Shown here in pieces: positions 56,440 through 64,000 of a DNA stretch of 64,000 nt. The position numbers were made by a program, and so were the translations under genes. This DNA comes from Diphasiastrum complanatum. Taxonomy: Eukaryota; Streptophyta; Lycopodiopsida; Lycopodiales; Lycopodiaceae. The DNA is taken from contig CM055099.1 in the NCBI GenBank assembly GCA_029204225.1, positions 52,223,298-52,287,297 of the forward strand. The letters run 5' to 3'. The number at the start of each line of letters is the position of its first letter. Position 1 is the first letter of the stretch. The notes beneath the pieces were generated by a model, which was not told where the DNA came from, searched no databases, and saw only the letters and a list, made by a program, of their open reading frames with translations.

Positions 56440-56640
56440 AGCTCGCTCGATCGCCCTCTCTCCCTCTCTCTTTCTCTCTCTCGCACCGATGAATTGTCGT
56501 TGATGAAGAGGAAGACGAGGAGGAAAGAGGAATGAGCGCTTTGATGTGAGAGGAAGAATAAAAGTGCAAATATATATATATATATATACATGGAGCCCAT
56601 GTGATCTATACTTTACCCCCATGTCCATTAGCCCCCTCAA
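56440..56640 (-). promoter_or_regulatory. Uricase 5' flank with GA-rich leader and (TA)n
   Basis: Upstream of the ATG the sense strand is GA-rich (about 56449-56485), then has an uninterrupted TA run at 56571-56588 roughly 130 bp from the start. The TA run could act as a TATA region; this is inferred from position only. Confidence 0.4.
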
Positions 56641-57402
56641 ACCCCATGTTTCTTATACAGTCTTTCCATGAGACGCCATTTACCTTGGCATTGTGGGACG
56701 GTTTTTAACATCATGGGTTGGTGATGAACGGGTGAGCGGGTTTGCAAATTTATTTAAAATTGTCAAAGAAAACTGGGGTGGGGACTCATTTAGTGAATGG
56801 AATCAGATTAACATGAGATTTAGGAGAGTAGAGAAATAATCCAACAATATATACATATCAAAACGACAAAAACAAAAGATGTTTAGCGTGCAATAATTTG
56901 GCTATGATTTAGGCTGTGATCATTCAGTTATCTTCTATTTTAAAATTTGGACCCTATTGCGAGGAAAGGCTAAATAGAGGATTTAGGATTAGACAATTTC
57001 CCTTGAGTTGTGAGCAAGTCAAAATCTGGGACAATTTGCAAACCATTCACAACGAGCTCCTGCGCTAGGTTGTGTGCCTTCAACATTAGCTCCTAGCAAT
57101 CTCTCAAACCCAAAATTCAAATACTTCTTCTCAAGTCCCTTCTCATTCACATCATAATTTGTCGTGGGTTGCAGCAATTTTAGGAGCAAAAAAATTGGAC
57201 CTTGCTTTGTCTGATATGTCCTTCTAATAATTGCCATAGATGCTTCAATTGTTGCAATTTCCTGTCAACCCGATTGCTGCAGACCTCATGAAAATATACC
57301 TAGTCTGCGTTTTCTTTGTAGCTATTTCTAACTATTGGTTAGAAAACCCATCAGGGCCTTCATTGAGAAAATAATAATGAAGGTGAAATCAAAGTTGCAC
57401 AA
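56641..57402. other. Spacer upstream of uricase
   Basis: No recognisable gene. A 72-codon minus frame at 57019-57237 has no known domain. Confidence 0.4.
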
Positions 57403-57560
57403 CTTTTATGTCCTGCAGACTCAGCTTGGGCTCGTTAACACACCTTCTGGGACACCTATTCGCATCAAAAAGAATCTTCGAGTCTGCGATAACTGTCACG
57501 ATGCCACAAAGATCATCTCAAAAATTGTTGGGCGTGACATCAGTGTGATGGATGATACTA
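57403..57560 (+). pseudogene. PPR protein DYW-domain fragment
   Basis: The reading LGLVNTPSGTPIRIKKNLRV and CDNCHDATKIISKIVGRDIS is the centre of the plant DYW deaminase domain: the PG-box-like GTPIRI and the C-x2-C-H zinc site. DYW proteins edit organellar RNA. The upstream HxE active-site part and the terminal D-Y-W tripeptide are missing, and the text after GRDIS diverges. It is an isolated gene fragment, and no PPR repeats were seen nearby. Confidence 0.75.
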
Positions 57561-57702
57561 CCATTTCAGAATGGCTTCAGTTCTTGTGGAGATTATTGGT
57601 GATGATAAGTTAAAAAAAGCGACTGCAACTAGCTTATTTGGACAGGCAGAAGGCTTGATTTGGGAGTTTTTTGGCAGCCTTGCCTCGCATCTTACTAACA
57701 TT

Positions 57703-57840
57703 CACCCCTCTTCCATGACCCTGCTTGAAGCCCCGTGCAACCCGACGTTTGCATCTCCACGCCCGCTATCCACGTGTCCAGAGCTTATTAGAACGGGGCC
57801 GAAGCTGTTTGCGCTGTCCCCGTGCCAATAAGTGTCTTGG
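57703..57840 (+). repeat. Direct repeat, copy 1
   Basis: About 140 bp (ACCCCTCTTCC ... GCCAATAAGTGTCTTGG) recur at 58187-58327 with about 85-90 percent identity by eye. The 350-bp middle segment is unrelated. No terminal repeats mark it as a known element. Confidence 0.6.
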
Positions 57841-58186
57841 GTAGATCGCTAATATATCTACGCAAAATGCATATAGTTTAATGCCAAAAAACAGTCTAGA
57901 AATCAAAGATAGTAACAATGTAGTAGAATGGCTTACCAAAGCAGCTGGAAATTGCTGTCCAGAGAGTGGTGGATGCGCGATCCTCCCTCCCTCCGAACCC
58001 ATCTCTGTTTGAGTTAATTACCAAAAGCATCAAGCCCAGCGAGCAGCATTTGCGAGTAATGAGCAGCAACCGTGAGTAAGAGGCAGTAGGGAATTCCTCC
58101 GAGGCAGTTGGAAATTCCAAATTCCAACTGCTGTTGCCATTCATTCCCACCACGACCGAACCTGTTCGTGCACCTCTTCCTGCCTG

Positions 58187-58327
58187 AACCCCTCTTCCGT
58201 GACCCTGCCCGAAGCCCCATGCAGCCCAATGTTTGCATCTCCATGCTCGCCATCCACGTGTCCAGGGCTTATTGGAACGGGGCCAAGGCTATCTGCGCTC
58301 TTTCCCGGTGCCAATAAGCGTCTTGGT
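58187..58327 (+). repeat. Direct repeat, copy 2
   Basis: Second copy of the 57703-57840 repeat in the same orientation. Confidence 0.6.
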
Positions 58328-59888
58328 TGTCCCACTTTTAACTTCACAATGATGGTCAAGGTTGATGACTCATGAGTTTTTTCTTATTGGTCTTGTGAAG
58401 ACAATGCAAGTCTTGGACCCCAAATTTGTCTCCATTTTTGCTTTTGATGACTTTCGTTGATGTTGCAGCAGACTAACTTTATTGTAAGACTAATTGGCTC
58501 TGCCGTAGGCAGGGGCTAGTAACCATTCGAATGTGAAGTCTTACTCACACGATCAAGTGTTTTGCATTCTTCTCTTATGCTTTCATAATTTGCATTTGGG
58601 CTGATAGTGGACAGTTGACACATTTTCATTGGCTCTGAACATAGACGTTCAGAGCCATAGTGTAACAACCTATCAACTAAAGGGCAGTTGAAGGGCCCAA
58701 ATGACAAATTATGCCCGTTAACAGGCGTGGGCAGGCCTGCTACCCTGTAGCAAGCAGCCTTCAATGCACCTGCTCACGCCCGCTACCTAGTCCATAGCCA
58801 GCCAGAGCGGAGGGGTTTCTGGCAAGTAGCCGAATTCAGACACGGTACTTTCAATTGCATTAGCTATCTTATCATCAGAAAAAGCCTCATCTGTAGGGTT
58901 TCCTTTCCAGCAAACCAGGCTAACAGAATGCGAGACTTGGAGAGGATGGGATAAAGAGAAAGCGTTTTTTTTTTTGCATCCAAGAAGGTATGGCTGTATT
59001 TTCCTGATCAAAGTTGTTTTTGTAAATAAATCGCATGTTCTTGTTTTAATGGTTTTGTGGAAATGATACAGTCATCTCGTTTTCTACGTTTTGATAATGG
59101 ACGATGATTATCTGTCAGTTTCTTGCTTTTCTGACCATTTTTGTGTCGATTCAATGCAAATTTACGATTGTTTTCCTCTTTGGCTTTGATCAGTCTTGCT
59201 TATGGCAAGCAAATTCAATGTGTGTAGAACAGCTAGATGTTGAATTATTAGGCGAGTTTCAAGTTTGAGAGCTTCGTTTGGGGATTTGGCGGGGTTCCAG
59301 AACGTTTGTTACTGAGTTGATTGTGAGGAACATGGACGATGATGAGTCTGTACAATAATCAGTGAGGAATCTTGTCTGGAAGAAGTGTTTTATTTCATGA
59401 GGAAGAGGAATCTACATTTTGAGATTTCGAGAGGAATGTACTGGAGGCATTCAGATTGCATGAGTTGTTATTTTGGAAATCCTATACTTTTGTGGTGCAA
59501 CGGCATTTGCTCCATTGATCGGAAGCAGCGATAGTCTCACGCTCATCAGTTTGTATAATACGCAGTTTCGTTGCAAATTCTGAAAGAAGTTGACATATAT
59601 ACAAATTGGTGGTTGCGTATGTCACAAAAATCTAATGCTCCATTTGTGTTAATGTGTGGATGAGTTCATGTAACATGAGCTATGTCAACAGTTTTCTCTG
59701 ATTGCAAATTCCACATGATTTTGAGCTAGTTCAAGATTTGTGTAATGATCTGACCAATGAACCATTACCTCACTTAATTGTCATTGGGATTTCTTTTTTA
59801 ACCCATCTATCTCCCTGTGACTCCTGTCTCTTTGTCTCTTCCGTGCACATGCCGTGACACAAACCCCCCGCTCTCTCTCACACTCACA
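58328..59888. other. Spacer with one strong hairpin, no recognised gene
   Basis: A perfect hairpin lies at 58630-58657: arms TGGCTCTGAAC and GTTCAGAGCCA with a 6-base loop. A minus frame ending at 58787 reads coding-like (DEAFSDDKIANAIESTVSEF, GYLPETPPLWLAMD) but I recognise no family. The rest is AT-rich. Confidence 0.35.
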
Positions 59889-59933
<45 letters not shown>

Positions 59934-60126
59934 GCTTCATCAAGAACTGTGTGCGCGCGCGCGCGCGCTCTCTCTCTCTCTCTCGTGCTTCATCAAGAAC
60001 ATCGTTTTTCTTCGGTAAGGAACGTAGTACAGTTAGTACTGGCGCTTTAGTCATCAAGAAGGCAGAACATCCCTCGCAGCCCAAGCAAAGACAAGGCAGA
60101 ACATCCCTCGCAGCCCAAGCAAAGAG
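59889..60126 (+). repeat. CT/GC microsatellites and 34-bp tandem repeat
   Basis: (CT)n at about 59889-59933 and 59968-59983 flank a (GC)n run (59952-59968). The word CTTCATCAAGAAC follows each CT run (59935 and 59989). At 60059-60126 a 34-bp unit is tandemly duplicated with one mismatch. The arrangement looks like repeated local duplication in a leader-like sequence. Confidence 0.6.
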
Positions 60127-60696
60127 ATTGTCGAAATCCCACCTTTCCGGAAAAGCATTTTATCGAGACAGACACAACCGCAACAGCATCTAGTTCATAA
60201 ATTGATCGATCACGATATGCAAGACTGGCTCTTGGACACTGCTACGATGAAACAGATGCTCGAATCGCTCTTTCAACAGTAAAATCGGCCATCCTGTTGT
60301 CAGACGCCCGTGGGTTGCAATCCAGAAAGGAGCAGGAGGCAGCGCGAACCTCCAACGGGTGCGTTCAGGGGATAGGTTAGAATGTAGTAATTTGGGGTCT
60401 TCCCGCTTTGTAAGAAAGAATGAAAAGCTGTAAACCTGGAGTAGAAAGAGTTGAAGGCTTTGCGGCAATAGTGGTGATCAAGGAGCTGATTTCCGATAGT
60501 AGGGCGACCTATCGCAGCTAGATTTCTTCAGGTTTGGATAAGCAAGCATACAATTAGAGTTATAAACGGGTCAGGACAGATTGTAGGGCAGCCAGTCACT
60601 GGCGTTAGTCTTTGAAAACTCATTCTACTGAAAAGCAAAGCCTGCAGGATTCGTAGCAGGGTCTTGTTGGCCAACAAGGAGCCTTCACACTAATTT
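60127..60696. other. Spacer without recognised gene
   Basis: No domain was recognised; it may be the leader of the following gypsy derivative. Confidence 0.35.
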
Positions 60697-61589
60697 TTGG
60701 AATCTTCGGAGGCAGCGGTTGGATCTTTACCTGTGAATATGGTTCCTCAAGAATCTTCTCATCCTTTGCAACTCCCGGATTTCAATCCTCTTGTTCGACG
60801 TGGAGAAAAGAGACCTGCTTCCCCTTCAGAGCATCCTTCTAGTGCTTCCCCTTCTTGCGCGCGTCGTGAAGCCCACCGTGATGGTGCGGATTCCTGCTTG
60901 TCTCCTCTGGCCAGGTGGTGCCATACTGTCCGCCCCATCTTCGCCATCAGCTTTCTTCTTCTCTTTCTGTTTCTCAGCTTTCTCCTTCTTCCTCTTCTCG
61001 CCCTCGTGTTCCATGTGCAGGCTGTGGTCGCCTTTATGTGCAAGGTGCCGGTCTTTCTCGCCATCATAACGCTTGCTCTGCTTTTCGTCAACAACTCGCA
61101 TTAACCAATGTCGACCTTGCACCTCACCCTGCTCCCACTTCGGCTTGGACCTGGATTCGCTCCCTTGATATTTTGACCGCTTTTCACTTGGGTTTTCCTC
61201 GTCCTCGTCTTTATGCACACATTCCCTTTGCCTTGCGCTTAGACGTCCAGAGAGCTTTGTCCTTACCTTTGTCTCGTCTGGCGGCTTATAAACTGACTTT
61301 GCCAGAAGGGTCCAAGGTGCACCTAATCTTCCATGTCAGTAGACTGAAGAGAGTGCTCAGGGACGGAGATCAAGTGATTTCCCACCAGGTACCCTTTGAG
61401 GAATTGAGGTCTTTGCCACATGAGCTAGAAGAGATCCTGGATACACGGAAACATAGGTCGAGGCATGCGGTATCTCGTGAAGTGGAAGGATCAGACAGCC
61501 GAAGAGGCTACCTGGGAGAGAGCCAATGTTCTTCGTAAGAGATATCCTACCTTCCTTACCGAAAAAGTAACTTTCAAGGCCGAAAGCTT
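60697..61589 (+). pseudogene. Gypsy deletion derivative: zinc finger joined to chromodomain
   Basis: The first part (to about 61100) has no catalytic domain but, in the frame 60915-61538, shows CAGCGRLYVQGAGLSRHHNAC, a C2HC finger-like pattern. Near 61285 the text switches to the end of a chromovirus integrase (AYKLTLPEGSKVHLIFHVSR). A chromodomain follows (LEEILDTRKHRSRH, then after a shift LVKWKDQTAEEATWERANVL), ending TAA at about 61589. Protease, RT, RNase H and most of integrase are missing. Confidence 0.65.
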
Positions 61590-61900
61590 TTAAGGGGGGA
61601 AGTGTGTTAGGGCATCAGTAGTACCGTAAGGAGTAGCCTTCCATGCTAGGTGGGACCTGGGTCTGCTCATTAGCAACCTCAAGATCTTGATGGGACGCAT
61701 TAACAAAAGTAGTATGGAGGTGAGGCACCATGATTGGTGTCGATATCCATTGAAGCAATTATTTTTTTTACCTAGTATGCATACTTGACATTGAATGTGT
61801 TGTGGACCCCCTTTGCAACCCGTGGCAGAGGTGATCTGAGCTAAAGTACTAGACAATATGAAGACGTAATATATCTTCAATAGGTAGTTGTGCGCGTTCC
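61590..61900 (+). repeat. Polypurine tract and LTR start
   Basis: AAGGGGGGAAG (about 61590-61602) precedes TGTTAGGGCATCAG at 61606, the expected 3' LTR start of the derivative above. I could not define the LTR end, and no second copy is visible. Confidence 0.5.
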
Positions 61901-62396
61901 TCGATAATTTGCATCAACGTCATTAGCATCAGACCTGTTCATTGTAGTTACGAATAGAGCCACAGCTGATCTAGAGCTAAGCTATGAAAGCATCACATAA
62001 GCAAGACTTAAGCTATGAAAGTAGCACATTAGCCAGACTTAGCCCTAGAAAGCAAGAAAGAGAGAGATTAAGGAGGGTAAAGAGAGAGATCAATATCATC
62101 AGCTGAATAACAAATGACACAGTTTCCCTACTTATAGCCAAGAGGAAGAGGGATAATAGTGCGCCCTCCAAGAAGGCCCCGACTCTCCAATAATATGTCC
62201 AAATGGCCTAATAATGAATAATAAGGCCAAAGGCCAACCATATAGTCTAAGCGTCACTAATGAATATAAAAGGGCTCAAGGCCTGCTTATGCATAAAGTA
62301 AAGTAAATGTAAATGGACGCGGCGAATGTAATGAGCGGAGTCCATAACTCTCCCTGGCACAAAAGAAAAAGATCCAACTGCCAAAAAGAAACTGGA
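61901..62396 (-). other. Probable LTR-like sequence of the last element
   Basis: GTGCCAGGGAGAGTTATGG (sense, about 62347-62365) resembles a polypurine tract and LTR start in minus orientation. 61980-62050 contains the word AAGCTATGAAAG twice. No partner is in the window. Confidence 0.3.
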
Positions 62397-62697
62397 TCAA
62401 GTAGCAGCAAGCCCTGGTGCATCAACAACTAGAACAATCCACAAGTGCAGCAAGAGCACGATCCTGATCCGCAAGTGATGGCGTATGATAAAAGACATCA
62501 ATAGGCTCCCATGTGGCCTCCTCAATAGGACGACCATCCCAATGGATCGAAAACTGAATCTGTCGGCAGCGTCGACTATGGTGAAGGCGAACCTGGTGCA
62601 TGGTAGCTGGTAAGAAAGGGAACAGCTCAAGATCAACATCATGGCGACGAAGGAAACATCTCAGCCGCGTCATCAGAAACCAAGCAATATGGAACAT
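62397..62697 (-). pseudogene. Chromodomain-like fragment
   Basis: The minus frame ends with RRCRQIQFSIHWDGRPIEEATWE and PIDVFYHTPSLADQDR, matching the second half of a retroelement chromodomain (x-W-x-G-x-P-x-E-E-A-T-W-E-P). It follows gag by less than 1 kb with no pol between, so this element is a deletion derivative. Confidence 0.55.
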
Positions 62698-63342
62698 ACC
62701 AATCCATCATAGGATACACCAAAAATGGATGGAGAATCGGATGACCCATCGGAACTGGCCGCCCAAAGTACACACCAGGCGCACAAGTGAGGAATAGAAG
62801 AAATGCACTGGAACGAGGAACATGATCCGCAACATCAGTAGCAAGCATCGGAGCAATATCCACGTGTAGCTGAGAATGAGTATCAAAGCACATATGAGCA
62901 ACACTGAAGTATATGGCGACAACATCCCCAAAAACTATCCAAGAGAGGAGAAGGAATTCTCTCAAGGTACCCTGATGGTCTCGGAACACCAGAACAAAGT
63001 GGCAACTCAGCATCAGAGACCAAGCGATATGGAGCAACCTGAAATGACAGGGAACCTGAAGATCACCCAGACAAAGACCCAGCATATAAGTGCCCTAGAT
63101 AAGCAATAGTGACCATCTGGCAAATATTCTCGAATGAAAAATGTGTAATAGTGAGGGCCAAATGCGCATGAATCATGTCAGGAACCGTAGAAATATCATG
63201 AGGCAGATCACAAACCTCAAGTAGAGATCAATGGAGTAAAGCGAAAGAAGATACAACCTGATCACCAATAGCGAGGGAACTATCAAATGTGGACCCATGA
63301 AGAACCCCATAGAAATCAGCAGGAACATCGGTCATAACAGCC
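62698..63342 (-). other. Decayed segment between gag and chromodomain
   Basis: Broken frames with stops lie here. A phrase with LVSD (YRLVSDAELPL near 63025, YCLVSDDAAE near 62680) occurs twice. I cannot assign it to protease or RT. Confidence 0.3.
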
Positions 63343-63930
63343 TCAAGAGATGGAGATATAGAGACCAATGGAGAAGATACTGCCCCACCACCGAACCAGG
63401 AGATGGTAAAAAACAACAGCAGTAGTAGGGAGAGGCTGACGGCAATCACGGGCAAAATGGTCAGGACTCTTACAACGAATGCAAAGACGCTGCTGTTGAT
63501 GGCCAGCGAACTCTGCAGACGTGTAACGTTGGACAAAAGCAGGTCGAGGAGTCGGAGGACGAGGAGACGAAGGGACAATGGAGAGAGTTGGAACAAAAGG
63601 GGCAGGTGTAGGGGTGGACGTAGCGGGAAAAGATGAAGCAAAAGGATGGGGTCGGGAGAAGCGGGAAGGAAGAGTGTCAGAGTACTTATGCTGTAAAGTA
63701 CTGGCAAGAGACATCGCCTCAACAAGTGTGGGAGGACGGAAGGAAGAAACATCATAACGTAAAGCACCACGAAGCCCAGCAATGTAACGAGAAATAAGCT
63801 CAGTGGGCTGTAGATCTGTGAAAAGATAAGAAATCTCCATAAGCTGATCTGTATAAGAAGCAAGATCACTGCTCTGAGCGAGACTACGGAATGCATCATG
63901 TTGGCGGTCAAGCCATTGAGGGTCAATCAT
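63343..63930 (-). pseudogene. Gag with CCHC knuckle (element enters from right)
   Basis: The 195-codon frame has a Retrotrans_gag-like start (FRSLAQSSDLASYTDQLMEI, ISRYIAGLRGALRYDV), a Pro/Ser-rich linker and a canonical knuckle CIRCKSPDHFARDC. The Gag continues beyond 63930 toward the window edge, where the amino end is cut. Text after the knuckle is not a recognisable protease. Confidence 0.7.
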
Positions 63931-64000
63931 AGCATGACGGAGGTCACGGCAAAAAGTATGCCATAAATGGAGCCCTTCCCGATCAGGATCAGCTCTATAA

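Noticed and set aside
60059-60126. CRISPR-like or satellite array
   Set aside because: There are only two 34-bp units with no spacers, and the genome is a plant's; it is a local tandem duplication.

Overview
This window is nuclear DNA of a land plant with a large, transposon-rich genome. The evidence is two phase-compatible exons of a plant-type urate oxidase, a fragment of a plant-specific PPR-DYW protein, chromodomain Ty3/gypsy and Ty1/copia elements primed by initiator tRNA-Met, and spliced hAT transposase genes. A fern or other non-seed plant is my guess; the sequence alone does not settle it. No rRNA gene, tRNA gene, CRISPR array or bacterial-type operon was seen.

Layout. 1-2579 holds decayed gag and copia integrase remnants. 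A young chromodomain gypsy element (2580-8770, 5-bp duplication ACTAC, LTRs differing by one 5-bp indel) sits inside the copia integrase, which resumes at 8776. 9842-13850 holds a lone hAT terminus and a 3'-truncated hAT transposon (copy 1, minus strand). 14626-15169 is a hAT-type MITE. 16205-28566 is a run of LINE copies (A, B, C; plus strand) lying head to tail, with a decayed minus-strand gypsy copy (17900-21290) inside copy A. 29357-46627 is bounded by inverted termini and a perfect 8-bp duplication (GTTCGTCT). It is a second hAT element whose spliced transposase gene (30280-33212) is followed by a minus-strand LINE (copy D), a young copia element inside that LINE (35892-41288, one 1362-codon ORF), a CW-zinc-finger gene fragment, an ORF1-only LINE (copy E) and a small MITE. 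48385-49071 is an LTR-like unit with about 200-bp inverted arms and a 5-bp duplication. 50057-54981 is a deletion-riddled minus-strand chromodomain gypsy. 55460-56439 carries uricase exons 2 and 1 (minus). 57403-57560 is a DYW fragment. From 60697 to the end are two more deletion-derived gypsy relatives.

How the parts relate. The window is a layered record of insertion into insertion. The most distinctive component is the LINE family: its 3' end combines a short hairpin with a base-pair-compensating change, AATAAAGC, and a (CT)n tail instead of poly(A). New copies begin exactly where older tails end, and the ORF2 carboxy terminus has a PCNA-interacting-peptide-like motif at matching places in separate copies. 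A second theme is a set of hAT-type termini that all begin CATAG but carry different subterminal palindromes. The only clear host gene is the uricase 5' part; its later exons were not found.
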